From the NCBI GenBank assembly GCA_947630535.1, contig CANRHZ010000003.1, positions 28,715 through 92,714 on the forward strand: 64,000 nt of DNA, in the 5' to 3' direction. The notes beneath the pieces are model-generated. The model was not told the origin of the DNA and made no database searches. It worked only from the letters and a program-made list of their open reading frames with translations. This stretch comes from Candidatus Gastranaerophilales bacterium (GTDB taxonomy: Bacteria > Cyanobacteriota > Vampirovibrionia > Gastranaerophilales > Gastranaerophilaceae). Below, one piece after another: positions 44,027 through 52,683 of the stretch (position 1 is its first letter; each line of letters opens with the position of its first letter). A program made the position numbers and the translations under genes.

Positions 44027-44057
44027 TAAAAAAGCTCTTCAGAAATGCAAGAGCTTC
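44027..44057 (-). terminator. Intrinsic terminator on the minus strand inside the element
   Basis: AAGCTCTT/AAGAGCTT stem (44033-44056) with a 9-base loop, followed on the minus strand by TTTTTTATG. It sits just before the antisense promoter of module 2 and would shield it from transcription coming from tRNA-His. Confidence 0.7.
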
Positions 44058-44377
44058 CCTTGACAACAAAAGAGGTAAATGAAACAACGAAAAATTTAAT
44101 TTCAAACTTTTCTATAATTACCTTTTGTAACCAATTACCCGAACTGTTCAGATTAGCAGAGCCGCAAGTGAAAAAGGAAATTATACAAACTTGCATCCGA
44201 ACCATAAGCTATAATGGCGAAACCCTTAAAATAGAACTGTTTCCGATATTTTATAAGCTAAAATATTGGAAAAAAGTTAAAAATGGGGCGGGTAGTGACT
44301 CAGCAAAAATAAAAATGCGAACCGTTGAGCATTTTTATGAGAGGGAAGAACCCACTTCATTTTGTTTTACAAAATGA
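44030..44377 (+). pseudogene. C-terminal fragment of a serine recombinase
   Basis: An open frame of about 115 codons with no catalytic domain. LSxN/LPELF then PQVKKEIIQTCIRTISYNG and ETLKIELFPIF resemble the helical/beta C-terminus of large serine recombinases (the part reading ...KREIIxxLIxxIxxxGxxxxI). Past codon 79 (from ATG 44045) it enters the tRNA-His core and then the 123-bp repeat, whose terminator hairpin it reads through. The native protein therefore probably ended elsewhere. A stop at 44027 precedes it. Family assignment is tentative. Confidence 0.45.
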
Positions 44378-44433
44378 TTGGGTGAAGAATCCCACAAAAA
44401 AAGAGTCTTGAATGACTCTTAAAATGGGGCGGG
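44311..44433. repeat. 123-bp direct repeat, copy 2 (tRNA-His 3' flank)
   Basis: Partner of 43451-43573, 860 bp away. This copy is in the native setting, immediately downstream of the intact tRNA-His, and includes its terminator and the last tRNA bases. Confidence 0.9.
44395..44420 (-). terminator. Terminator of tRNA-His
   Basis: AAGAGTC/GACTCTT stem (44401-44420) with a 6-base loop, followed on the minus strand by TTTTTTT, five bases after the encoded CCA end. Confidence 0.85.
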
Positions 44434-44501
44434 TAGTGGGATTCGAACCCACGCATATCGGAACCACAATCCGAGGCCTTAACCACTTGGCGATGCCCGC
44501 C
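44425..44501 (-). tRNA. tRNA-His (GTG)
   Basis: Cloverleaf on the minus strand. The acceptor GCGGGCA pairs with TACCCGC (one C-A mismatch at 6-67). It has the extra 5' G(-1) opposite discriminator C73 typical of tRNA-His. The D arm is GCC-AAGTGGTTA-AGGC, the anticodon stem TCGGA/TCCGA with loop TTGTGGT, and the T arm GTGGG-TTCGAAT-CCCAC. The 3' CCA is encoded (44425-44427). Confidence 0.93.
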
Positions 44502-44713
44502 ATTTGCTTTATTCAATTTTAACTTTTCTTCGGATTTGTGGTTCCTCAAACTCGGAACCATACATCCCTCAAGGCCGGGTAACCACTTGGCGATGCCCGC
44601 CATTTGCTTTATTCAATTTTAACTTTTCTTCGGATTTGTGGTTCCTCAAACTCGGAACCATACATCTCTCAAGGGCCTAAGTAACCACTTGGCGATGCCC
44701 GCCATTTGCTTTA
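44481..44713. repeat. Tandem array of degenerate tRNA-His 5' halves
   Basis: Units of 100 and 102 bp (44481-44580, 44581-44682) and a partial third (44683-44713) each contain the tRNA-His 5' end through the D arm; the first overlaps the real tRNA. On the minus strand each extra unit continues into a decayed anticodon arm (ending GGTTCCGAG) and then an inverted copy of that arm (GGAACCACAAATCCG), so it can fold into a GGTTCC/GGAACC hairpin. No T arm or 3' acceptor is present. The units lie upstream of tRNA-His in its own direction. Beyond the array, to 44836, nothing further is seen. Confidence 0.85.
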
Positions 44714-44836
44714 TAAATCGCTTTTTTACAACAATAAGCTATTTTATAAATCAAGCATACTTAAAAAAAAGAATAAATTCAACCCATTTTTTAATTTTAC
44801 CCTCTAAGGGGCTTTTGAAAAACTTTATTCTTTAAT

Positions 44837-44842
44837 TAAAAT
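44837..44842 (+). promoter_or_regulatory. -10-like box six bases before the secreted-protein gene
   Basis: TAAAAT, six bases, then ATG 44849. It resembles the leaderless promoter layout elsewhere in the window, but the sequence is AT-rich and weaker. Confidence 0.4.
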
Positions 44843-44848
44843 ATAAAA

Positions 44849-45361
44849 ATGATTAAAATTATTTTTACTCTTTTTTTTATTGTTATCTTCCAATTTCAAG
44901 CTTTTGGTGAAACCCTTAGGGCTTCTGCAAGTTTTGATGAACCCATAAAATCATTTTATGGCACATGGCATGTTACAAGCAAAATTGAATCCACAAACAA
45001 CCCTTCAAAATTTAACAAACTGAGCGTAGATATTTGGAACTTATCGGGGCAAAATAACGTCTTAATATTAGAAAACGGATTAACGGGTGCTATTTCTCAA
45101 ATTAAAATTGATGAAGCCACACAAAGTATCGAAGGAAAAAAACTAAAATTTACAAGAGTTAAGGAACAAAAAAATTCCAAATACAAATATATACAAACCG
45201 AAACCCCTGAATTTATATTAAACGGGGACATTTTCAAGGGGTATGATACTTTCAAAATAGAAAAATACTATTTAAATGGCGTAATTGTATCTATTGATGT
45301 AGTAAAATATAAAGTAGTCGGTCAACGAATTTCAGGAGATAAGGATTTTAATGGAAGATAA
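44849..45361 (+). CDS. Uncharacterised exported protein
   Basis: A 170-residue protein with a signal peptide (residues 1-20, ending QAFGE). The remainder is beta-rich and begins SFYGTWHVTSKIE, like small lipocalin-type or lipid-binding beta barrels that start with a G-x-W motif. I cannot name a family. It is first of an operon with trxB (11-bp overlap) and an MDR dehydrogenase. Confidence 0.65.
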   Translation: MIKIIFTLFFIVIFQFQAFGETLRASASFDEPIKSFYGTWHVTSKIESTNNPSKFNKLSVDIWNLSGQNNVLILENGLTGAISQIKIDEATQSIEGKKLKFTRVKEQKNSKYKYIQTETPEFILNGDIFKGYDTFKIEKYYLNGVIVSIDVVKYKVVGQRISGDKDFNGR

Positions 45362-46310
45362 AATTTTTGATTGCATTGTTTTGGGCGGAGGGCCTGCGGG
45401 ATTGTCGGCTGCAATGTATGCGGCAAGAGGAAATGTGGATACTGCAATTATTGATACATCCTCGCTTGGCGGCCAGCCCGTTAATTATCTTGAAATAGAA
45501 AACTATTTAGGGTTTAAAAGCATAGAAGGGTTTGAGCTTGCAGAAAAGTTTGAGGATCATATTAATAAATTCGACATACAAAAATTCACAAACGAAGAAA
45601 TCCAAAAAGTCGATTTAGTAAGTGAAATTAAATCCGTAACAACACTTAAAAACACCTATAAAGCAAAAACGGTAATTATTGCAACGGGTGCATCTTCCTG
45701 TAAATTGGGAATAAAAGGTGAAAAGGAATACTTAGGAAAAGGAGTAAGCTACTGTGCGGTTTGCGACGGTGCATTTTACAGGGATAAGACCGTGGTTGTT
45801 ATAGGGGGCGGAAATGCCGCCGTTGAAGAAGGCGCATATTTAACAAAGTTTGCAAAAAAAGTCTATATAATGCACAGAAGAAACGAATTGAGAGCGGATA
45901 AAATCGTTCAAAAAAGGGCTTTTGGCAACGATAAAATAGAATTTATATTTGATTGTGTTCCGATTGAAATAATCGGGGACAACAAAAGGGTTTCAAAAAT
46001 TCAATATAAAAATTTAAAAACTGATGAAATTCTTGAACTCAATACAGACGGGGTATTCCCTTATATAGGTTTTTGTCCGAATATTGAATTTTTTAACGGC
46101 CAGCTTATTCAGGATGAAAGAGGATTTATAATGACCGATGAAAATATGAGGACAAGCCGGTTTGGAGTATTTGCCGCAGGTGATGTCAGAAAAACTCCCC
46201 TAAGACAGGTCATAACCGCAGTTTCAGACGGCGCTATTGCGGGTGTTAATGCGGTCAAGTATCTTGAAGAAATTAAAGAAGCGCAAAAACAAGGAGCAAT
46301 GAGCATATAA
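45351..46310 (+). CDS. trxB: Thioredoxin reductase-type flavoprotein
   Basis: A 319-residue FAD/NAD(P)H disulfide reductase. The FAD fold LGGGPAGLSAAMYAARG is near residue 11, the redox-active CAVCDGAFY near 133, the NAD(P) fold VVVIGGGNAAVEEG near 150 and the second FAD motif GVFAAGDVRKTPLRQV near 272. It should reduce thioredoxin with NADPH. It overlaps the preceding gene and is followed with no gap by the MDR gene. Confidence 0.93.
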   Translation: MEDKIFDCIVLGGGPAGLSAAMYAARGNVDTAIIDTSSLGGQPVNYLEIENYLGFKSIEGFELAEKFEDHINKFDIQKFTNEEIQKVDLVSEIKSVTTLKNTYKAKTVIIATGASSCKLGIKGEKEYLGKGVSYCAVCDGAFYRDKTVVVIGGGNAAVEEGAYLTKFAKKVYIMHRRNELRADKIVQKRAFGNDKIEFIFDCVPIEIIGDNKRVSKIQYKNLKTDEILELNTDGVFPYIGFCPNIEFFNGQLIQDERGFIMTDENMRTSRFGVFAAGDVRKTPLRQVITAVSDGAIAGVNAVKYLEEIKEAQKQGAMSI

Positions 46311-47279
46311 ATGAAAGCAGTTGTATTTGACAGTGTTTTAAAATTTGAAAATAACTATAAAGACCCCCAACTAAAGGAAAACGAAGCCTTAATAAGGCCA
46401 ACTTTGCTTGGCATCTGCAATACGGATGAAGAAATAACAAAAGGTTATATGGGATACAAAGGGGTATTGGGGCATGAATTTGTCGGGGTTGTTGAAAAAG
46501 TTGCAAATCAAAAAGATTCCGTTCTTATAGGAAAAAGAGTTGTGGGTGAAATCAACCTAGGGTGCAACAGTTGTCTTGATTGTGCTAATTCTATGCAAAG
46601 GCACTGTAAAAACAGAAGCACGCTTGGAATTTTTAACAAAGACGGTTGTTTTAGCGAATATTTTACCCTTCCTGTTTCCAATTTGCTTGTTGTTCCCGAT
46701 AATACGGATGATGAAACCGCCGTTTTTGTTGAGCCGCTGGCTGCTGCTATGGAAATTTTCGAACAGGTGCAAATTAAACCGAAAGATAAAGTTGCAATTT
46801 TAGGGGACGGCAAACTCGGGCTTTCAATTTCAATTATTATGAGTGCAATGAATGTTGATTATGTCCATATAGGAAAGCACAAAGAAAAGCTCAATATAAC
46901 ATCAAATATGAAAAATAAAACCAAACTTCTCTCGGACATAACAAAAGATGATATAAAATCTTACGATATTGTTGTTGAAGCAACAGGCTCAACGGGCGGG
47001 TTTGAAACCTCATTATCCCTTGTTCGTCCCAGAGGGACGCTTATTTTAAAATCTACCATAGCCGCAAAAGAAGGTTTGAATTTGGCTTCGGTTGTGATTG
47101 ACGAAATAAACGTAATAGGTTCCCGTTGCGGACGGTTTGAACCTGTTTTAAGACTTATGGAAAAAGGGAAAATCAATACAAAGCCCCTCATAACAAAGAT
47201 TTTACCCTTCGATAAAGCTATGGAAGGTTTTGAATTGAACAGAAAAAAAGAAACGATTAAAATCCTCTTAAAGCCCTAG
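46311..47279 (+). CDS. Zinc-dependent MDR-family dehydrogenase
   Basis: A 322-residue medium-chain dehydrogenase/reductase. Catalytic zinc ligands are Cys in LLGICNTDEE near residue 35 and the GHEF pair near 57. The structural-zinc cysteines are in CNSCLDCANSMQRHC near 85-99. The Rossmann motif is LGDGKLGLSISII near 165. It resembles threonine/sorbitol dehydrogenase-like proteins; the substrate is not evident. Its ATG follows the trxB stop directly. Confidence 0.88.
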   Translation: MKAVVFDSVLKFENNYKDPQLKENEALIRPTLLGICNTDEEITKGYMGYKGVLGHEFVGVVEKVANQKDSVLIGKRVVGEINLGCNSCLDCANSMQRHCKNRSTLGIFNKDGCFSEYFTLPVSNLLVVPDNTDDETAVFVEPLAAAMEIFEQVQIKPKDKVAILGDGKLGLSISIIMSAMNVDYVHIGKHKEKLNITSNMKNKTKLLSDITKDDIKSYDIVVEATGSTGGFETSLSLVRPRGTLILKSTIAAKEGLNLASVVIDEINVIGSRCGRFEPVLRLMEKGKINTKPLITKILPFDKAMEGFELNRKKETIKILLKP

Positions 47280-48325
47280 GGATTTGTTTTTGATTCGAAT
47301 TTCTTTTTTAACATGCTATATTCTTCATAGTATTGTTCGGGGTTATCTTTGGCTTCTTTTATTTTGTCTTGAATTTCGATAAATTTTTGTGCAAGATTAG
47401 GGTCAAATTGAGTTCCTGCGCATTTTTTAATTTCTTCTATTGCAACTTCATGCGAGAGGGCAAGCCTGTATGAGCGGGTGCTTGTCATGGCATCATAAGT
47501 ATCCGCAATTGCAACTATTCTTGAACATAAGGGTATTTCATCCCCCTTAAGTCCGTCAGGATAGCCTGTTCCGTCCCATTTTTCATGGTGTGCTTTTACC
47601 CATAAACCCATATCTCCAAGTTGTTTAATATTTTCAACCAGCCTTTCAGAGCACAAAGAGTGGGTTTTCATAATTTCTCTTTCTTCATCATCCAATTTCC
47701 CCGGCTTGCATAAAACTTTTTGGGGAATGGAAATTTTGCCTATATCATGCAATAAACCCGCCACTTCTATATTTTCAAGAAACTTTGTATCGTTAGATAT
47801 TGTGGAAGCCAAAATAAGAGAATACAAAGTAACCCTTAGAGAGTGTCCGTGGGTATAAGCATCTTTGGCATCTAATGTGGCAGAAATGGATTTTATTGTT
47901 TTATAAAAGAGTTCCTGCAAATCTCTCATCATTAAAGAGCGAGAGCTGGATAAATTGAATTTTTCTACCCCCGATTCAACTATGCTTAAAAGCTCGTTAG
48001 GGTCAAAGGGCTTTGTTATGTATTGAAACAGGTTGCACTTATTAACCGCATCCGTAAGAATTTCAATGTCTGTAAAGCCTGTTAGTAAAATTTTAATTAT
48101 GTCGGGCGCTATTTCATTTGCCCTTCTTAAAAATTCCGTACCTTCCATAACGGGCATTTTGTGGTCGGATATTATAAGGCATATTTTATCCAAATTTTCT
48201 TTTAAAACCTGAAGCCCTTCTTCCCCTTGACTTGCGGTTAAAATATTGTATTTGCCTCTTAGGGTGCGTTTAATAAGCTGAAGATTGTTAATTTCATCGT
48301 CAACCAAAAGTATAGTACTTGTCAT
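47276..48325 (-). CDS. Response regulator with HD-GYP phosphodiesterase domain
   Basis: A REC domain (ILLVDDE at the N-terminus, phospho-Asp in LIISDHKMP near residue 50, Lys in ITKPFD near 102) is joined to an HD-GYP domain (LLHDIGKISIP near 188, HHEKWDGTGYPDGL near 240). HD-GYP proteins hydrolyse cyclic-di-GMP. I start at MTSTILLVDDE (48325, 349 residues); an in-frame ATG at 48394 would add 23 residues. No partner kinase is adjacent. It converges with the MDR gene (4-bp overlap). Confidence 0.9.
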   Translation of the reverse strand: MTSTILLVDDEINNLQLIKRTLRGKYNILTASQGEEGLQVLKENLDKICLIISDHKMPVMEGTEFLRRANEIAPDIIKILLTGFTDIEILTDAVNKCNLFQYITKPFDPNELLSIVESGVEKFNLSSSRSLMMRDLQELFYKTIKSISATLDAKDAYTHGHSLRVTLYSLILASTISNDTKFLENIEVAGLLHDIGKISIPQKVLCKPGKLDDEEREIMKTHSLCSERLVENIKQLGDMGLWVKAHHEKWDGTGYPDGLKGDEIPLCSRIVAIADTYDAMTSTRSYRLALSHEVAIEEIKKCAGTQFDPNLAQKFIEIQDKIKEAKDNPEQYYEEYSMLKKKFESKTNP

Positions 48326-48548
48326 AGCTTCGTTTGCAACGTAAAAGAAATTATCCAGACCCTCAAATTGCAAACTTTTATCTATCGTCAACATATAAAA
48401 CTTTTTTATTAAACCCCTTTTAATACTTAATATAAATCGGCTCAAATAATCTAAATCTTTAGCCTTTTTATAATTTATAATTTATATTTTTTAAAATTTA
48501 AAATCAAGTATTTTTAAATTAAATACTTTTATTTGATTAAATTTTTAC

Positions 48549-48582
48549 TAAAAAAAGAGGCAAATTTTGCCTCTTTTTTTTA
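48549..48582. terminator. Intrinsic terminator of fusA
   Basis: AAAAGAGGCAAA/TTTGCCTCTTTT hairpin with A and T tracts on both sides, just after the fusA stop on the minus strand. Confidence 0.92.
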
Positions 48583-48594
48583 ATTGTTGGAAAC

Positions 48595-50682
48595 TTAAAC
48601 GGCTGCACCCGCTTTTGAAATAATTTCGGTTTCAATGTTGGATGGAACCTGTTCATAGCATTGGAATTCCATTGAGAAAGTGCCTCTGCCTTGAGTATTT
48701 GATCTCAAATCCGTTGCATAACCGAACATATTTGCAAGAGGAACAATTGCTCTTACAATTACATTTCCCGTGTTTCCTTGAGGTTCTTGTCCTTCGACAC
48801 GTCCTCTCCTTCTTGAAATGTCGCCTATAATGGTACCCGTAAATTCATCCGGAATTTCGATTTCAACTTTCATCATAGGTTCTAATATGCACGGTTTTGC
48901 TTTTTTACAACCTTCTTTAATTGCCATTGACCCTGCAATTTTAAATGCCATTTCGGATGAGTCAACTTCGTGATAGCTTCCGTCATAAAGTTCAACTTTA
49001 ACGTCTATCATCGGGAATCCTGCCAAGATACCGCCTTCAAGAGCTTCTTCCATACCTTTTCTTGCAGGTTCAATGTATTCTTTAGGAATTGCACCACCCA
49101 CGATTTTATTTTCAAATACAAAGCCCGCATTTTCTTCAGCAGGTGAGATTTTAACTTTAACGTGTCCGTATTGACCTTTACCGCCCGACTGACGAATGAA
49201 TTTAGAATCCTGATCGGCATTTCCTCTGATTGTTTCTCTGTATGCTACCTGAGGTTTACCGATATTTGCTTCAACCTTAAATTCACGGAGCATTCTGTCA
49301 ACGATAATATCAAGGTGTAATTCGCCCATACCGGATATAATCGTTTGTCCCGTTTCATTATCGGTTTTAACTCTGAAGCTCGGGTCTTCTTCCGCCAATT
49401 TTTGGAGAGCTATTGCCATTTTATCCTGATCGGCCTTTGTTTTAGGTTCAATAGCAACCGATATAACGGGTTCGGGGAATGTCATTTTTTCTAAGATTAT
49501 CGGTGCTTTTTCATCACAAAGGGTGTCACCGGTTGTTGTTTCTTTTAAACCTACGGCAGCGCATATATCGCCGGCGTATACTTCGGATTCTTCAAGCCTT
49601 TGATCGGCATACATACGAACTAAGCGGGCAATACGTTCCTTTTTGCCGTTTGTAGCATTAAGCACATACGAACCTGATGTAATAACACCCGAATATACTC
49701 TTAAGAATGTTAAACGACCGACATAAGGGTCTGTCATAACTTTAAATGCAAGTGCGCTGAAGGGTTCAGAGTCTGAAGAATGACGTTCTGTTTTTGTTCC
49801 GTCTTCAAGTTCCCCTTCAATAGCTTTAACATCAACGGGGGATGGCATATAATCAACAACATTATTTAAAAGCAGCTGAACACCTTTATTTTTAAATGCC
49901 GTACCGCAGCATACAGGAACAATTTTGTTTTCACAAACGGCTTTTCTTAAGCCTGCTTTCAATTCTTCAACGGTTATTGAATCAGGATCTTCAAAGAATT
50001 TTTCCATTAAGGAATCATCTTCCCCTGCAATAGCTTCAACCATTGCATCTCTGTATTCTTTTGCTTTTGCTTGAAGTTCTGATGGGATATCTTCTTCTTT
50101 AATGTCTGTTCCAAGGTCGTTTGTATAAATTTCGGCTTTCATTGTCATTAAGTCGACAAGCCCAGTGAAATTATCTTCAGCACCGATTGGAAGCTGGATA
50201 GGAATAGCATTTGCACCGAGTCTGTTTTTGATTTGGTCAACTACACGGTAGAAATCTGCGCCTGTTCTGTCCATTTTATTAACGAAAACCATTCTCGGTA
50301 CTTCGTATCTGTTAGCTTGTCTCCATACGGTTTCTGATTGTGATTGAACACCGCCTACTGCGCAAAATACAGCGACAACACCGTCTAATACACGAAGTGA
50401 ACGTTCAACCTCAATTGTAAAGTCCACGTGCCCGGGGGTGTCTATAATGTTAATCTGGTGTCCTTTCCATTCAGCCGTAACGGCAGCTGATTGAATTGTG
50501 ATACCTCTTTCTCTTTCTTGTTCCATAAAGTCGGTAACGGCAGCACCGTCGTGAACTTCCCCGATTTTATGGGTTTTACCTGTATAAAATAAAATACGTT
50601 CGGTTGTCGTGGTTTTACCTGCATCAATGTGAGCGGCAATACCAATGTTTCTTATTTTCTCCAAAGGTGTCTTTCTTGGCAT
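48595..50682 (-). CDS. fusA: Elongation factor G
   Basis: Translocase GTPase of 695 residues. The G motifs are [15 protein letters not shown] near residue 17, the switch region with [24 protein letters not shown] near 81 and [11 protein letters not shown] near 135. Domains II-V follow, including [13 protein letters not shown] near 455 and [14 protein letters not shown] sits eight bases before the ATG. It stands alone rather than in the usual rps-fus-tuf cluster. Confidence 0.98.
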   Translation of the reverse strand: MPRKTPLEKIRNIGIAAHIDAGKTTTTERILFYTGKTHKIGEVHDGAAVTDFMEQERERGITIQSAAVTAEWKGHQINIIDTPGHVDFTIEVERSLRVLDGVVAVFCAVGGVQSQSETVWRQANRYEVPRMVFVNKMDRTGADFYRVVDQIKNRLGANAIPIQLPIGAEDNFTGLVDLMTMKAEIYTNDLGTDIKEEDIPSELQAKAKEYRDAMVEAIAGEDDSLMEKFFEDPDSITVEELKAGLRKAVCENKIVPVCCGTAFKNKGVQLLLNNVVDYMPSPVDVKAIEGELEDGTKTERHSSDSEPFSALAFKVMTDPYVGRLTFLRVYSGVITSGSYVLNATNGKKERIARLVRMYADQRLEESEVYAGDICAAVGLKETTTGDTLCDEKAPIILEKMTFPEPVISVAIEPKTKADQDKMAIALQKLAEEDPSFRVKTDNETGQTIISGMGELHLDIIVDRMLREFKVEANIGKPQVAYRETIRGNADQDSKFIRQSGGKGQYGHVKVKISPAEENAGFVFENKIVGGAIPKEYIEPARKGMEEALEGGILAGFPMIDVKVELYDGSYHEVDSSEMAFKIAGSMAIKEGCKKAKPCILEPMMKVEIEIPDEFTGTIIGDISRRRGRVEGQEPQGNTGNVIVRAIVPLANMFGYATDLRSNTQGRGTFSMEFQCYEQVPSNIETEIISKAGAAV

Positions 50683-50770
50683 TTTTATATTCCTTCTTTA
50701 ATTTTACGCTTACTTGAAACATTCTCACATAAACATTTTACAAAGTAAAGAAGGATAAAAGGGACTGTTT

Positions 50771-51700
50771 TTATATCCCAAAAATTTTAAATATCCCTGC
50801 ACCTTTGGGCTTAACGGGTTCAATTCTGCAATAAGCACTTTTATCGTTTCTATAAGGATTGTTATCGTTACTTTGTCTAAAATCACAAAGTGTATGAAGG
50901 TCTATATCCTCACATTCGGCTTCTTTTCCGAAATAGTGTTTTATATGTGAAGGATTGGTAAGACAAATTGCCTCTTGAAATGAAAATTTATTTCTGTATT
51001 CCATATCATCTTTTTGGTTTCTATCTTCATTATCAATTTGTTCAAGAACTTCTTCAACTCTTGAATTTACGTTAGTGTCATCAAGGGCTCTATTTAAAAT
51101 TGCTCTGTATGCAAAAAATTCATCATCAAGGTGAGAGTTAACGTCATTATCATCCGTTGGAATAACTTCCCCGTTTTCAAAAATTCTTAATCTGAAAACA
51201 TCTTTCCCGAGCTTATTTTCATCGTTTCTTGCGCCGTTAACATCAATGTATATGTCAATATAATTTCTGTCTGTGCCGCCTGTTTCAAGTGTTTTCCAAT
51301 TACCTTGAGTTATTTTATAAAATGCAACGCCGTTTGTAAGTTTAAAATTCAATCCCGAATTTTCCCCTCCGGCATTTAATTTGGTTGATGTTGAACCGCC
51401 GTTTGTGCAATTTATTTCTCCTGATGTAACAAACACTTCGCTAAGTTTTGTACAGTATTCCGTTAAATCGGAAGGAAGTTTGTTATAAGCAGAGCATCTG
51501 CCTTCTTCAAAGCATTCATCCATAATTATTTTATTTACCCTCGGGAGATTTTTTAAAACAGAATAAATATGGGGAGTAACTGCTATATCGCTTGATTTAA
51601 ACATGCAAATTGCAATTGTCATTAAAATTCCGCAAAGAAATAATGCAAGCAAAACCTCAGCCATAACCATAGCTTTTTTTGTTCTTGTTTTCATATCCAT
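50771..51700 (-). CDS. Type IV pilin-like (pseudopilin) protein
   Basis: A 309-residue protein with a basic leader and a prepilin-type helix MVMAEVLLALFLCGILM. If the leader is cut after KTRTKKA, Glu falls at +5 of the mature protein as required for pilins, although the usual Gly(-1) is Ala. The C-terminal 270 residues are polar with several Cys pairs and match no family I know. The ATG overlaps the TGA of the DUF3326 gene by one base. It is last of holA-holB-DUF3326-pilin. Confidence 0.7.
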   Translation of the reverse strand: MDMKTRTKKAMVMAEVLLALFLCGILMTIAICMFKSSDIAVTPHIYSVLKNLPRVNKIIMDECFEEGRCSAYNKLPSDLTEYCTKLSEVFVTSGEINCTNGGSTSTKLNAGGENSGLNFKLTNGVAFYKITQGNWKTLETGGTDRNYIDIYIDVNGARNDENKLGKDVFRLRIFENGEVIPTDDNDVNSHLDDEFFAYRAILNRALDDTNVNSRVEEVLEQIDNEDRNQKDDMEYRNKFSFQEAICLTNPSHIKHYFGKEAECEDIDLHTLCDFRQSNDNNPYRNDKSAYCRIEPVKPKGAGIFKIFGI

Positions 51701-52683
51701 CAAAAATTTCCCTTTAAAATTGCATCCAAACAATCTTTGTAACTATTATACATGATTATATCACTTATTAATACCTCCTCGCAACTAATGCCCGAGAAAG
51801 TTTCATTTTTAACCGATAAGATTTTAACTCCGTTTTTATGGGCACATAAGGGCGCTATTCCGCCGAATGCTCTATATGGTATGATTAGCGCCTTTATATC
51901 TTTGTATGAAATTCCTTTATTTCTTGTTCTGTCTATTTTTGGGGCTCTGTTTAACCCTTCTAATATGCAGGGAAGATAAGTTGAGGATATATTTTCAGAT
52001 GCTACTTTGGAATTTGTTACGGTTTTTGATATTTCAATTTTGCTGAATGCGGGTGCATGGGCAATCGGCACATTTAATTCTTTTGAAAGATAATGCGAAA
52101 TAACCGCCTCAATTCCTGCAATAGGATCAATTCCAACCCCGTTTTCATAATCCTCGTTTGTAATATCATCTCTAAAATAACATACAACCCCTATGGCGCT
52201 GCACCCTTTATTTAAAAGTTTTTTTGCCGAATTAAACAGAGTTTTTTCATTTTTTATAGTTCCCGTTGATATTCCGTTTTTTATATAAAATTCAATACCA
52301 ACTTCATCATCCGTTATTTCATAGTATGGAATATTCAGTCCCTTAACCTCTCTCATTGCATTTATTGTGTTTATATGTACCGATAAAATATCATAAGGTA
52401 TGCTTTTATCAAAAATAACCCCTATTGTATTTTCTTCATATTCATTAAGCTCAACAAGATTTAAGTTCCCTTTAAAAAATTCATCAAAAATAAAGCCTTC
52501 TGTGTATAATATGTCGGAATTTATCCCGCTTAAAATCCCTCCGTTAACAACATTTGGATGAGTCAGGACACTAAAATGTTTTGAAAACATTTTTGCAATT
52601 TTTCCGCCATCTCCCGCAAATCCGCCGATTTCAGCCCCAATTCCCGTCGGTATTGAAATTGCCACTATTTCTTTATGCTTCAT
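51700..52683 (-). CDS. DUF3326 family protein
   Basis: A 327-residue protein. The start VAISIPTGIGAEIGGFAGDGG followed by THPNVVNGGILSG near residue 42 and the SGISCEEVLISDIIMYNSY region near 295 are the conserved features of DUF3326, known to me mainly from cyanobacteria and plastid-bearing eukaryotes. Its function is unknown. It overlaps holB by 4 nt and the pilin gene by one base, so it is translationally coupled to both. Confidence 0.82.
   Translation of the reverse strand: MKHKEIVAISIPTGIGAEIGGFAGDGGKIAKMFSKHFSVLTHPNVVNGGILSGINSDILYTEGFIFDEFFKGNLNLVELNEYEENTIGVIFDKSIPYDILSVHINTINAMREVKGLNIPYYEITDDEVGIEFYIKNGISTGTIKNEKTLFNSAKKLLNKGCSAIGVVCYFRDDITNEDYENGVGIDPIAGIEAVISHYLSKELNVPIAHAPAFSKIEISKTVTNSKVASENISSTYLPCILEGLNRAPKIDRTRNKGISYKDIKALIIPYRAFGGIAPLCAHKNGVKILSVKNETFSGISCEEVLISDIIMYNSYKDCLDAILKGNF

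Larger units (their letters stand above)
43561..44299. mobile_element. Remnant of a small element integrated at the tRNA-His 3' end
   Basis: Bounded by copies of the tRNA-His 3'-end core AAAATGGGGCGGG at 43561-43573 and (as AAATGGGGCGGGTAGTG) at 44281-44297. Inside are the second toxin-like module and a serine-recombinase C-terminal fragment that ends exactly at the right core, the normal place for an integrase next to its attachment site. The recombinase N-terminal catalytic domain is missing, so the element is not autonomous. Confidence 0.45.

Noticed and set aside
42598..44424. Insertion sequence
   Set aside because: No transposase reading frame or terminal inverted repeats of IS type; the repeats present are tRNA-derived or REP-like.
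44367..44603. 78-codon frame on the minus strand
   Set aside because: It runs through the tRNA-His gene and its repeats, so its coding look comes from the tRNA sequence.
44481..44713. CRISPR-like direct repeats
   Set aside because: Repeat and spacer are both conserved between units, the units are 100 bp, and the repeated core is the tRNA-His 5' half. No cas genes are present.
44638..44835. 65-codon plus-strand frame after the tRNA-His array
   Set aside because: It starts inside the tRNA-half repeats, has no ribosome binding site and shows no protein family features.
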